A stretch of DNA of 64,000 bases from an uncultured Geobacter sp. (GCA_937860145.1 CALMBF010000078.1:1-64000), one strand, 5' to 3'; shown: positions 35,542 through 44,012, counted from the first letter of the stretch. Notes: generated from the sequence alone by a model not told the origin. A program made the numbers and translations.

Positions 35542-36497
35542 AAAAGATCGGCATACTGACCAGCGGCGGAGACTGTTCGGGGATGAACGCCTGCGTCCGC
35601 AGCGCCGTGCGCACCGCCCTGCGACTGAACATAGAGGTCGTCGGCTTCCGCAAGGGGTACCTGGGGGTGATGAAGGGTGACTGCATCGACCTCGACTCCA
35701 AGACCGTCTCCGGGATCATGCACCGGGGGGGGACCTTCCTCCAGTCGGCGCGGTCGCCGGAGTTCAAGACCCCCGAGGGGCAGGCAAAGGCAGTGGAGAT
35801 GCTGCGGAGCCTGCAGGTCGAAGGGCTGGTGATCCTCGGCGGCGACGGCTCCCTCTCCGGGGCCCTGGCCCTGCACCGCCTCGGTTTCCCGGTGGTCGGC
35901 ATCCCGGCCAGCATCGACAACGACATCCCCTTCACCGACATGGCCCTGGGGGTCGATACCGCCCTGAACAACATCATCTACGCCGTCGACTGCATCAAGG
36001 ACACCGCCAGCTCCCATGCCCGGGCCTTCGTCATCGAGGTCATGGGGAGGAACTCCGGCTACCTGGCGAGCATCGCCGCCATAGCGTCCGGGGCTGAGTT
36101 CGCCCTCGTGCCGGAGCGGGAATTCGACCTGGCGGAGATCTGCCAGCAGCTGCGCCAGCGCTTCGAGGAGGGGCGGGACAACGCCATCATCATCCTCGCC
36201 GAGGGTGCATCGTCGGGGCAGGCCATCGCCGACAGCATCAAGGACGCCATCGGCTTCGAGACCAGGGTGACCGTCCTCGGCCACTACCAGCGCGGCGGCG
36301 CCCCCACCGTCTTCGACCGCCTCCTGGCGAGCCGGTTCGGCAAGAAGGCCGTCGAACTCCTCGTCTCGGGCAACCACGGCGTCATGGCCGGCCTCTCCTG
36401 CAACACCATCCTCGCCACCCCCATCGAGGACGTGATCAGAGGGGAAAAACGCCCCCAGGACGAAATGCTCCGCCTGGCAGAGGTCCTGGGGATATAG
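35538..36497 (+). CDS. pfkA: ATP-dependent 6-phosphofructokinase
   Basis: Phosphorylates fructose-6-phosphate in glycolysis. 319 residues, bacterial PfkA length. MKKIGILTSGGDCSGMNA starts the ATP site. GGDGS at 101-105 has Gly104, the hallmark of ATP- rather than PPi-dependent enzymes. PASIDNDI holds catalytic Asp127/Asp129, MGRNSGYLA and the RGGAPTVFDR effector/substrate region follow. Start overlaps rarA by ATGA. With glgP it moves stored glucan carbon into glycolysis. Confidence 0.95.
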   Translation: MKKIGILTSGGDCSGMNACVRSAVRTALRLNIEVVGFRKGYLGVMKGDCIDLDSKTVSGIMHRGGTFLQSARSPEFKTPEGQAKAVEMLRSLQVEGLVILGGDGSLSGALALHRLGFPVVGIPASIDNDIPFTDMALGVDTALNNIIYAVDCIKDTASSHARAFVIEVMGRNSGYLASIAAIASGAEFALVPEREFDLAEICQQLRQRFEEGRDNAIIILAEGASSGQAIADSIKDAIGFETRVTVLGHYQRGGAPTVFDRLLASRFGKKAVELLVSGNHGVMAGLSCNTILATPIEDVIRGEKRPQDEMLRLAEVLGI

Positions 36498-36508
36498 GAA
36501 CGGAAGCG

Positions 36509-37564
36509 ATGACGAATCGATCACACCGGATGCGATACAACTTCGCCAGCGACAACTACGCCGGCATCTGCCCCGAGGCGTGGGAGGCGATGCGCCTCGC
36601 CAACCGCGGGTATGCCCCCTCCTACGGCGACGACGACTGCACGGCCCGGGCCTGCGCAGCGCTGCGGGAGCTGTTCGAAACCGACTGCGAGGTCTTCTTC
36701 GTCTTCAACGGCACGGCTGCCAACTCCCTGGCCCTGGCCTCCCTCTGCCACTCCTACCACAGCATCGTCTGTCACGAAAGCGCCCACGTGGAGACCGACG
36801 AATGCGGCGCCGCCGAGTTCTTTTCCAACGGCACCAAGGTCCTGCTGGTGGGGGGAGACAACGGCAAGATCGACCCTGACCAGGTAGAGCACACCGTCTG
36901 CCGCCGGTCGGACATCCACTACCCCAAGCCGAAGGCCATCAGCGTCACCCAGGCCACGGAACTGGGGACCGTCTACTCCGTGGCGGAGCTGCAGCGGATC
37001 GGCGAGGTGGCCGCCCGGCACGACCTGAAGATCCACATGGACGGCGCCAGGTTTGCCAATGCCGTGGCATCCCTGGGGGTCTCCCCGAAGGAGATCACCT
37101 GGCAGGCGGGGGTGGACGTCCTCTGCTTCGGCGGGACCAAGAACGGCATGGCGGTGGGGGAAGCGGTCATCTTCTTCAACCGGGACCTGGCGCTGGAGTT
37201 CGACTACCGTTGCAAGCAGGCGGGACAGCTCGCGTCCAAGATGCGCTTCCTCTCCTCCCCCTGGACCGGCATGCTGGCCAGCGGGGCCTGGCTCGACCGG
37301 GCCGCCCACGCCAACAGCTGCGCCGCCCTCCTGGAGGAGAAGCTCGCCCCCCTCCCCGGCGTGACCATCAAGTTCCCGCGCCAGGCCAACGCGGTCTTCA
37401 TCGAGATGGCACCGGAGCGGCTCGAACGGCTGAAGGCCCTCGGCTGGCACTTCTATACCTTCATCGGTGCCGGGGGGGCACGGTTCATGTGTTCGTGGGA
37501 GACGACGGCGGCGGATGTCCTCGCCCTTGCGGAGGATATCGCAGCAACGGGGGACGAAAAATAA
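36509..37564 (+). CDS. Low-specificity L-threonine aldolase
   Basis: PLP fold-type I enzyme that splits L-threonine/allo-threonine into glycine and acetaldehyde. 351 residues. The family start RYNFASDNYAGICPEAWEAM, SYGDDDCTARA, the CHESAHVETDECGA loop, MDGARFANAVASLG and PLP Lys211 in CFGGTKNGMAVGEAV are visible. Start ATG 36509 has GGAAG before it; an ATG seven codons on is also possible. It is 11 bp after pfkA, last of the operon. The related phenylserine aldolase or beta-eliminating lyase families are alternatives. Confidence 0.88.
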   Translation: MTNRSHRMRYNFASDNYAGICPEAWEAMRLANRGYAPSYGDDDCTARACAALRELFETDCEVFFVFNGTAANSLALASLCHSYHSIVCHESAHVETDECGAAEFFSNGTKVLLVGGDNGKIDPDQVEHTVCRRSDIHYPKPKAISVTQATELGTVYSVAELQRIGEVAARHDLKIHMDGARFANAVASLGVSPKEITWQAGVDVLCFGGTKNGMAVGEAVIFFNRDLALEFDYRCKQAGQLASKMRFLSSPWTGMLASGAWLDRAAHANSCAALLEEKLAPLPGVTIKFPRQANAVFIEMAPERLERLKALGWHFYTFIGAGGARFMCSWETTAADVLALAEDIAATGDEK

Positions 37565-37592
37565 AAAAAGCTCCCGGCGTGATGCCGGGAGC
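37563..37592 (-). terminator. Terminator after the phosphatase gene
   Basis: GCTCCCGGC, a GTGAT loop and GCCGGGAGC form a perfect 9-bp stem (37570-37592), followed on the minus strand by seven T. It ends the minus-strand phosphatase gene and can slow plus-strand read-through from the aldolase. Confidence 0.8.
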
Positions 37593-37654
37593 CCATAACA
37601 CAACATTTCAATGCACTTACATATCAATTCATAAACATATCATTGCATGGTAAA

Positions 37655-38212
37655 CTAAACCGCTGATCTGACCGAATGACAGTAACGTTCGTGGGTCCAG
37701 GTTTCCAGGGCTCCGAGGCGTGCCCCGCGGACCAGCGAGATGGCCTCGTCCTTCGCAACTCCCATCTCGATGAGGAGGCGGGCTGCGATCAGACCGGTGC
37801 GACCGACCCCCTCCTGGCAGTGAATCAGTATTTTGCCCCCCCCCTGCAGGATGGAACGGAGTTCCGCGCCGACCTTATCCCAGAGCACCTCGAAATCGCC
37901 ATCCGGAAGCGACCGGTTCCTGATGGGGAGATGGATCCAGTCGATGCCGTATTCGGCCAGTTTCTCGGGGAGATTGTTAACCTGCAGCACGTGCAGTTCG
38001 ATGACTTCCATCAGGGTGACGAGAACCGTTGCTCCCCAGGATGAGATCGTCTTGATGTCGGCTTCAAGACGGGAAACGGACGGTTCGAAGAAATAATCAT
38101 CCTGCTTACCGGGGCAACTCGTCATGCCGATCACGCCACCGGTGCCCGGGACCGTCACACTGTCGATGAACAGTGAAAACTTCCTCGCTTGCTCCGCCAG
38201 TTGGGCATTCAT
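37655..38212 (-). CDS. Dual-specificity/tyrosine phosphatase-like protein
   Basis: 185-residue cysteine phosphatase of the DSP/CDKN3-like type. The P-loop HCQEGVGRTG has nucleophile Cys132 and Arg138, and the general-acid region is around SLPDGDFEVLW (Asp104). The N-terminal half contains GVIGMTSCPGKQDDYFFEPS and SWGATVLVTLMEVIEL as in this branch. Start ATG 38210-38212 (MNAQLAEQ) has GGAGG five bases upstream; an upstream in-frame start lacks this. Substrate is unknown. It stands as a single gene behind a repeat-rich 390-bp upstream region. Confidence 0.85.
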   Translation of the reverse strand: MNAQLAEQARKFSLFIDSVTVPGTGGVIGMTSCPGKQDDYFFEPSVSRLEADIKTISSWGATVLVTLMEVIELHVLQVNNLPEKLAEYGIDWIHLPIRNRSLPDGDFEVLWDKVGAELRSILQGGGKILIHCQEGVGRTGLIAARLLIEMGVAKDEAISLVRGARLGALETWTHERYCHSVRSAV

Positions 38213-38602
38213 CCTTACCTCCGAAAATCCTACCCCTACACTAGCCGGTGTCGCGTTCAACATCATGTTTACACTATGCACGAACCGACGGTGGCGTGCA
38301 AGCTAAAAAATAAAATTTTGCGTTATATTTCAATATGTTACCGTATAGGTGCCGTACTTGCGAAATTTTACGTTCTGAAATTATTCAATGTTTACAAGAT
38401 GTTGGCAAAACGTAAAATATTTTTACGTTGAAACATAAATCACGCAGTTTCAATATGTTAGACAGATGTAAAAAAAGGATGCGTAGCAAAAATGACAGTA
38501 AATTATTTTTATCTCATTATCTGTTCATCGGGGAAAATAGTTAGAATCGAGATCGGAGGGGGGAAGGCTTGGACGAATATATGGTCGAAGCGACAGTCGT
38601 TC
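38213..38602 (-). promoter_or_regulatory. A+T-rich upstream region with repeated sites
   Basis: This 390-bp gap is far richer in A+T than its surroundings and I see no gene in it. TTTTRCGTT occurs at 38316 and 38366 and as a perfect palindrome AACGTAAAA-TAT-TTTTACGTT at 38409-38429. TTTCAATATGTTA occurs at 38328-38340 and 38448-38460, exactly 120 bp apart. The palindrome and its copies look like sites for a dimeric regulator in front of the phosphatase gene. Confidence 0.45.
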
Positions 38603-39337
38603 TCAAGCACGTTGCAGTAGAATCTTCCTCATCAAGCGGCAGGCAACCTGCATCATAAAAATGTCATCGTTTGCAGCATCTTCCAGCTCCTTTTCGTCAA
38701 TGCTGATGGTATCCCCGTACTCACCGTCAAGCAGATTCTCCCGGAAACGATCGACATCGAAGGAGCCGAGCTTGAACTGCTCTGCCGCCTCCCCTGTCAG
38801 TGGTACGATCTTCGAAGATTTCAGCTCGTCCGTCAGCTTCTGCCAATCCAGGAAGGTCTCCTCGTACATCGTCATGCCGGCGTTTGTCCACCACTCCCTC
38901 ACGGTGGTCTCTGGTCCGCTTTCCACCCCGCGGCACCCCTTCCAGACGAAGATGTTGAACCGGCGGTCCGCCTCCGCCGTCTCGTCGGTGCGGCACTCAA
39001 CCGGCACCACCGGAAAGAGGCGGCAGACCCAGGGCCGATCGGGGTAGATGGAGCAGCCACTGTCCCCAGCAAAGGGGCATCTCCCCTCTCCGTTGTCGGC
39101 ATTTTGCAGGAGAAGAACCGGAAAGTGGGGTGGCGAGTCGAAATAGCGGCAATGGCGACGGATGAACTCGGTCGTGGAAATGCCCAGGGACCGGGAGATG
39201 CGGATCACGTCGAAGGGGTAGAGCCAGATGTTCGTGCCGGTACAGCAGTCGATAAAACAGGAGATGTGGGGACCACAGGAGAAGCGGAAGGAGCCGTCGA
39301 AGTCAAGCTCGGGGTAGATCGGCTGTTCACTGGTCAT
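38603..39337 (-). CDS. YkgJ-type cysteine-cluster protein
   Basis: 244-residue protein of the zinc/iron-chelating YkgJ (UPF0153-like) family. The N-terminal half is Cys-rich: FSCGPHISCFIDCCTGTNIWLYPFD and later RCPFAGDSGCSIYPDRPWVCRLFP, the typical C...C..C-C plus C...C pattern expected to bind metal or an Fe-S cluster. The C-terminal half (about 140-244) is acidic and specific to this locus type. It is the last gene of the RiPP operon, 21 bp after the radical SAM gene, with GAGGAGG before its ATG. A helper role in peptide modification is inferred. Confidence 0.85.
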   Translation of the reverse strand: MTSEQPIYPELDFDGSFRFSCGPHISCFIDCCTGTNIWLYPFDVIRISRSLGISTTEFIRRHCRYFDSPPHFPVLLLQNADNGEGRCPFAGDSGCSIYPDRPWVCRLFPVVPVECRTDETAEADRRFNIFVWKGCRGVESGPETTVREWWTNAGMTMYEETFLDWQKLTDELKSSKIVPLTGEAAEQFKLGSFDVDRFRENLLDGEYGDTISIDEKELEDAANDDIFMMQVACRLMRKILLQRA

Positions 39338-39358
39338 CTGCCTGCCTCCTCGTAACTA

Positions 39359-40660
39359 TCAGCGAATGGCCGATTTGTAGCGCTGCTCCTGTAGGACGAA
39401 GCTCTCCAGCAGGGTGTCGAAATAGTCCCGGCGGCAGTCGAGATCCCGGATGGAGCCCCCCCGCTGCAGGGCGAGGAAGCGACAGCCGCCGAAGCAGATG
39501 GGGAGGTAGGGGCATTCGAGGCATTCGTCAGTTTGCCAGCGGCTGCCGATGGCATGGGTCACGCCGTAGTCGGCCATACCATCCTCCAGAGTGCCGACGG
39601 AGAGCTCCGGATACCCCATGAACATCGGACACTTGTAAAAGGAGCCGTCCCAGTTGACGATAAGATCGTTGTCGAAATCCACCACACAGGCGGACATGGA
39701 GATCTTCCTGGCAGGGAAGCCGCGCCGCAGCGTCTCCTCCCGAAGGAAAGGGCCGGCCTCCAGCAACCACGGCTCGCTGCCGGTAGCGCAGTGACCCATG
39801 TGGTGGGGGACTGCGTCGTCGCCGGACTTGGGCATTATCGGGCTGAACTGGACCAGGTCGAGCATCTCCGGCCTGATCCCATCGGCCAGGAGATGGTCAA
39901 GGAGCCGGGGAAACTCCCGCCAGTTGTCCTGGCCGAAGTTCCCGGTGATCTGCACCGCCACAAGGTCATAAATCTCCTTCAAGTTGGCGACGATGGTGCC
40001 GAAACTCCCCCTGCCGGAGGTGAAGGGGCGTTGCCGGTCGTGGATCTCCCGAGGACCGTCCAGTGTCATGCGCACCCCGCGAAGCCCCAGAGGGAGCAGG
40101 TCCTCCACCACCTTCCGGGTCAGGAGGGTGCAGTTTGTGAAGAGATCGAAGGTAAAGCCTACCCCCCGCTCCCGGCAGGCATCGGCAACCGGGGCGGCGA
40201 TGCCCTTCAGGAGCTGCAGGGTGAGAAGCGGTTCGCCGCCATAGAAGTCGATGTGGATGCTTCTTCCCCGTTCGACCTGGGGGAGGATCTGCCGCTCGAT
40301 GAGCAGCCCTGCCGTCCTGTCGGTCATCTTCTGTTTTCGGCGGAAATCGCCCTCGAAGCAGTAGGGGCAGGCGAGATTGCAGTCCAGGTTCAGGACCGCG
40401 GTAATGTTGAACAGCCCCTTGCGCGCGGCCACGTCGGAGAGCAGTCCCCTTGCCTCCTCGAGTTCAGCGTCCGGGTCGGGGACGAGGATGCCGATGCGGG
40501 CAAGCTTTTCAGTAGTTACCGTATCGAGGTCGCCGGAGTGGATCGCCTCAAGAAGAGGATCGGAAATCCGGGCCAGGGAACCGCGCCGGGTTGAATAGAT
40601 GAGACTGTTGCCGGGGTTCTCCTTGCAGGAGTAAACCCGGAGATACCTTGATAGCTGCAT
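39359..40660 (-). CDS. Radical SAM/SPASM peptide maturase (geopeptide-type)
   Basis: 433-residue radical SAM enzyme with a SPASM domain. An N-terminal RiPP-recognition-like region (1-85) precedes the cluster motif LDCNLACPYCFEG (Cys94, Cys98, Cys101), followed by DFYGGEPLL and MTLDGPREIHDRQRPF. The C-terminal part has SPASM cysteines in ISMSACVVDF, FYKCPMF and TDECLECPYLPICFGGCRF. It follows a 34-codon Cys-Cys peptide gene by 54 bp on the same strand. The family matches what I know as the Geobacter 'geopeptide' maturase; no search could be run. By analogy it would cross-link or otherwise modify the peptide's core, probably at the cysteines. Confidence 0.88.
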   Translation of the reverse strand: MQLSRYLRVYSCKENPGNSLIYSTRRGSLARISDPLLEAIHSGDLDTVTTEKLARIGILVPDPDAELEEARGLLSDVAARKGLFNITAVLNLDCNLACPYCFEGDFRRKQKMTDRTAGLLIERQILPQVERGRSIHIDFYGGEPLLTLQLLKGIAAPVADACRERGVGFTFDLFTNCTLLTRKVVEDLLPLGLRGVRMTLDGPREIHDRQRPFTSGRGSFGTIVANLKEIYDLVAVQITGNFGQDNWREFPRLLDHLLADGIRPEMLDLVQFSPIMPKSGDDAVPHHMGHCATGSEPWLLEAGPFLREETLRRGFPARKISMSACVVDFDNDLIVNWDGSFYKCPMFMGYPELSVGTLEDGMADYGVTHAIGSRWQTDECLECPYLPICFGGCRFLALQRGGSIRDLDCRRDYFDTLLESFVLQEQRYKSAIR

Positions 40661-40678
40661 GAATGCTCCTCAAAAGAA

Positions 40679-40706
40679 GAGGGGGGGCAGCCGCCCCCCC
40701 CCCTCT
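40679..40706 (-). terminator. G/C hairpin between precursor and maturase
   Basis: A run of G (40681-40687) pairs with a run of C (40694-40703) around GGCAGCC, flanked by GAG/CTC. On the minus strand a U-rich CTTCTTTT follows, then the maturase ribosome site GAGGAG. It probably works as an attenuator that keeps peptide output above enzyme output. Confidence 0.6.
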
Positions 40707-40714
40707 CGTCATCT

Positions 40715-40819
40715 CTACTTGATTTTTGCGCTGTTACCCGACGGGCAACATGCATTCACGACCGTTGTAGCATCATGTCCCTCGTCCAGCACTTCCAGCT
40801 CGTTCGCGTTCAGGTCCAT
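40715..40819 (-). CDS. RiPP precursor peptide (geopeptide-like), 34 aa
   Basis: A 34-codon gene with GGGAGG seven bases before its ATG (40817-40819) and a TAG stop at 40715-40717. The leader begins MDLNANELEVLDEG and is acidic, as in many substrates of radical SAM maturases. The C-terminal core holds the pair Cys24-Cys25 followed by Pro26 and ends SGNSAKIK. The three-gene order precursor, hairpin, maturase and YkgJ protein, plus the strong ribosome site, makes it a real gene despite its size. No protease, exporter or immunity gene is adjacent. The nature of the modification is unknown. Confidence 0.85.
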   Translation of the reverse strand: MDLNANELEVLDEGHDATTVVNACCPSGNSAKIK

Positions 40820-40976
40820 ATCAAAACCTCCCAATGTAAAATGCATCCCGAAGGATGGTGCATCACCGAATTAGTGGACAATTGGGTCTACATTTGTTAT
40901 AAAACCGCTGCTGTTATTGATCCGAACGCCTCTCATGAAGCGTTTATACAGCTGACTATTTTTTCCTGCAAGAGGA
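40820..40976. promoter_or_regulatory. Divergent promoter region, RiPP operon / TonB receptor
   Basis: 157 bp between two divergent starts. A near-palindrome ATGCATCC-CGAA-GGATGGTGCAT (40841-40863) sits about 20 bp upstream of the precursor ATG and could bind a regulator serving both operons. I found no clear sigma54 site (TGGC...TTGC) and no strong sigma70 pair. Confidence 0.35.
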
Positions 40977-42857
40977 ATGTTCGTGCGGAAAACCTGTTAT
41001 GCAATCCTGACTGTCATTGTCATTGCCCTTGCACTCACCACAGTGAATGCGGCTGCAGACGAACTTTCCGATGAACTTTTCCCCCTCGGGTTATCACCGA
41101 GCAACTCCCAGATCGTCACCACCTCCCGCATCCCCCGCCCCATCTCCAAGATTGCCGAGAACGTCACCGTCATCACCGCCGAGCAGATCGCGACCCTGAA
41201 CGCCCACACCCTGGCCGACGTACTGAACACCGTTCCCGGCATCCAGATGAACCACACCCGTACCCCCGGCAGTTTACCTGTGATCTACCTCCAGGGTAAG
41301 TCGGAAAGCCACGTAAGGGTCCTCATCGACGGGGTGCCCCAGAACGAACTGGCCGGCAACTTCAGCGACACGGGCTCAATTCCTGCCCACTACATCGAGC
41401 GAATCGAGATCATCAAGGGGGCAGCCTCCGCCGCCTGGGGACCGGCCCTTGCCGGGGTGGTCAATGTCATCACCAAGTCCCCCGATCCCGAGCGGAAGAT
41501 CGGCGGTTCAGGATTTGCCAGCTACGGAGAGAGGGGAACCAGCGACCTGCACCTTGACGCGAGCGGGACCCTTGACCGCCTCGGCTACTACCTCTCCGGC
41601 AACACCCTCTACTCCAAGGGGTTTCGCCTCAATAACGGCGTCAACAACAAGAACCTGTTCGGGAAATTCACCTACGACCTCCCGAGCAACGGGACCTTGA
41701 CCCTCGGCCTTGACTACCGGGACACCGACCGGGGTATCGTCGCCACCCCCGACCCTTTCCTGGATTACCGGGAAAGAATCACTGCCAGATACTTCTCCGG
41801 TTACCTCTCCCTTACTCAGCCCCTTGCTGAGAAACTTACCCTCGACCTCCTCTATCGGGAATGGCACAGTAAGCTTCACGACACCCAAAGGAACTTTGCC
41901 GATACCGGCTTCTGGGCACTTGCCGGCAATACCCAGGCAGTGCGCGGTGCAACCGCCAAGCTGAGCTGGGGCGATTCCATGAGAAGCCTCGTCGGCGGGG
42001 TCGAGTTCGAGCACGCCAAGCTCAGTACGCATGGTCAGTTCGACACGGACTGGGACCTGGTCCTTGACACCACCTTGGACGATTTCAAGCGGATGGACCG
42101 CTACGGCATCTTTGCCAACGGCTCATGGTCCATTGGTGCACTTACCCTCCTTCCCGGCATCCGCTATGACAGGGTCAGCGTCACCAACGACAACTTCAGT
42201 TACACCCTGGGGGCCACCTACCAGCTGACCGACTCCACGACCCTGCGGGCTTACGCCGCCAAGGCCTATTCCCTCCCCTATGCACTCCAGACCGAGGAGG
42301 TTCAGAAGGTCAATACCGTGCAGGCCGGGTTCGAGAGCTCAGTCATACCCCATCTCTGGCTCAAGGGGACCTTTTTCTACAACATCGAGAAGACCCAGAA
42401 ACTTGACCTTTCAGTCATCCCCAATACCGTCACCACCTTCAAATACAAGCGGCAGGGTGGAGAGATTGAGCTGAAATCGACCCCCCTCTACGGCTTCAGC
42501 CTCGGGGGCGGCTACACCTATACGTACCTCACGAACAAGGACACCGGGGAACAGGTCCACAATTACCCGAAAAACCTGGCCAAGATCGCCCTCAACTACA
42601 GCAGCACCGATCTCGGGCTGAAAGGGGTCCTCACGGGGAACTACGTCTGGTGGAACGGGGCAGAAGGCTGGAACGGCCATTACAACCCCGTCATCTGGGA
42701 TATCTCCCTCACCCAGAAACTCTTCCCCGCAAGCGACATGTCGCCGGAGATATTCTTTTCCGGCCACAACCTCTTCAATGGCAGCCAGCACTACCTGGAC
42801 ACCGTCTACAATAACACCCGCCGGTGGATCGAGGGTGGAGTGAGGTTCAAGTTTTGA
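40977..42857 (+). CDS. TonB-dependent outer-membrane receptor, copy 1
   Basis: Outer-membrane gated channel of about 626 residues. A signal peptide (about 1-25, LTVIVIALALTTVNAAA) is followed by a TonB-box-like segment and a plug domain (about 45-165: SRIPRPISKIAENVTVITAEQI, DVLNTVPGIQM, IEIIKGAASAAWGPALAGVVNVITK). A beta-barrel follows, ending in EGGVRFKF with a terminal Phe. ATG 40977 has AGAGGA very close; a GTG at 40983 is better spaced. The ligand is unknown; the plug resembles vitamin-B12/siderophore-type receptors. It is divergent from the RiPP operon and coupled to a substrate-binding protein. Confidence 0.9.
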   Translation: MFVRKTCYAILTVIVIALALTTVNAAADELSDELFPLGLSPSNSQIVTTSRIPRPISKIAENVTVITAEQIATLNAHTLADVLNTVPGIQMNHTRTPGSLPVIYLQGKSESHVRVLIDGVPQNELAGNFSDTGSIPAHYIERIEIIKGAASAAWGPALAGVVNVITKSPDPERKIGGSGFASYGERGTSDLHLDASGTLDRLGYYLSGNTLYSKGFRLNNGVNNKNLFGKFTYDLPSNGTLTLGLDYRDTDRGIVATPDPFLDYRERITARYFSGYLSLTQPLAEKLTLDLLYREWHSKLHDTQRNFADTGFWALAGNTQAVRGATAKLSWGDSMRSLVGGVEFEHAKLSTHGQFDTDWDLVLDTTLDDFKRMDRYGIFANGSWSIGALTLLPGIRYDRVSVTNDNFSYTLGATYQLTDSTTLRAYAAKAYSLPYALQTEEVQKVNTVQAGFESSVIPHLWLKGTFFYNIEKTQKLDLSVIPNTVTTFKYKRQGGEIELKSTPLYGFSLGGGYTYTYLTNKDTGEQVHNYPKNLAKIALNYSSTDLGLKGVLTGNYVWWNGAEGWNGHYNPVIWDISLTQKLFPASDMSPEIFFSGHNLFNGSQHYLDTVYNNTRRWIEGGVRFKF

Positions 42858-43735
42858 GATACCTCATTCTCGCCATAACGACCCTTCTGGTCGCCGCCCT
42901 CCCCGCCGTTGCCGCCGACGTTCTTATCCTCCAGGGGAATACCACCCGGAACATGGAACAGGTGACCCGCCTGGTCCAGAACGACTGCGGCGCCAGCAAC
43001 CGGACCCTTGTCCTCTCCGACTATGCCGAGCTCGACCTGGCCCGGATGGTGCGCGAGGAACGCCCCTCGGTGGTCGTTGCGATCGGCGACCAGGCCGTGA
43101 CGGCGGCGAAAAAGCTGCGCCGGGTGCCGGTTGTCTACGGCATGGCGCTCAACACTGACGAGGACACCCTGGCGGGGAACATCTCCGGCGTCAGCATGAT
43201 GGTCTCCCCCCGCTCCTACCTGCAGCTCTTTGCCGCGCTGAAACTGCACAGGATAGGGATCGTCCACGACCGGAACCACACGGGTGCCTACATGCGCCGC
43301 GCCATCACCATTGCGAACGGCATGGGGATCGAGCTGGTCCCCCTCCAGGTCAAGAGCGCCCGGGAAGTCCAGCAGCGCCTTGTCGAGATGGAGAACAAGA
43401 AAGTCGATGCCCTCTGGCTCCTCCCCGACTCGACTGCCATCGCACCCGAGACGGTCGACAGCTATTTCAGTTTCGCCCTGCAGCACCACATCCCCGTCAT
43501 CGGCTTCTCCGCCGCGTACCTGTCAAAGGGGGCACTTGCCGCCGTGGAACTGACCCGCCAGGAGATCGGCAAGAACCTGTGCGACAAGATCAAGACGAGC
43601 AGGTCGGGGAGCGGCAGCGGCACGATAGACGCCACTGCGGGCAAGCTGTTCTTCAACAGGGCGGTGGCGGAAAAGCTCGGCATCCGTATCCCCTCCGTAT
43701 CCACCCTCCCCGCCGCCCTCTCCACCGACGGCTAA
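42854..43735 (+). CDS. ABC-type substrate-binding protein (PF04392-like), copy 1
   Basis: Periplasmic binding protein of 293 residues with signal peptide (LRYLILAITTLLVAALPAVAA). The two-lobe ABC_sub_bind pattern is seen: VVVAIGDQAVTAAKKLRRVPVVYGMALN, GVSMMVSPRSYLQLFAAL, RIGIVHDRNHTGAYMRRA and VIGFSAAYLSKGALAAVEL. The likely start is TTG 42854, overlapping the receptor stop (TTTGA) and preceded by GGAGTGAGG; a GTG at 42824 is alternative. No permease or ATPase gene accompanies it, so it may deliver ligand to the nearby histidine kinase rather than to a transporter. That is inference. Confidence 0.82.
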   Translation: MRYLILAITTLLVAALPAVAADVLILQGNTTRNMEQVTRLVQNDCGASNRTLVLSDYAELDLARMVREERPSVVVAIGDQAVTAAKKLRRVPVVYGMALNTDEDTLAGNISGVSMMVSPRSYLQLFAALKLHRIGIVHDRNHTGAYMRRAITIANGMGIELVPLQVKSAREVQQRLVEMENKKVDALWLLPDSTAIAPETVDSYFSFALQHHIPVIGFSAAYLSKGALAAVELTRQEIGKNLCDKIKTSRSGSGSGTIDATAGKLFFNRAVAEKLGIRIPSVSTLPAALSTDG

Positions 43736-43761
43736 CAGGAACTCTCGATCTTCACCACGAC

Positions 43762-43784
43762 AAAGGGGAGCGCCGCTCCCCTTT
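43762..43784 (+). terminator. Hairpin after the first receptor-binding protein pair
   Basis: AAAGGGGAGCG pairs with CGCTCCCCTTT, followed by TCTGATAT. It lies 27 bp past the stop and separates the two cassettes. Confidence 0.65.
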
Positions 43785-44012
43785 CTGATATACAGTACCC
43801 TGCTCCCGGTACCTGTTCAGGCGCCTAATTCTCCTCCCCTCCGGCGCCACCCTTTCCTGCCATGGGTCCCTCCTTACTCGCTCGGGACAACCGGGATGCC
43901 GGAATTTTAGTCGATGGACAGCACCGGGATAATCTGGTATAAATTGGAACATTATCGCACTTTTCTCATACTATCCATGGACGCTCTCTCTAGACGGTTC
44001 CGGGGAAATTTA

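Noticed and set aside
38401-38430. Sigma54 promoter at TTGGCAAAACGTAAAATA
   Set aside because: The -24 TGGC is present but there is no TTGC at -12 spacing.
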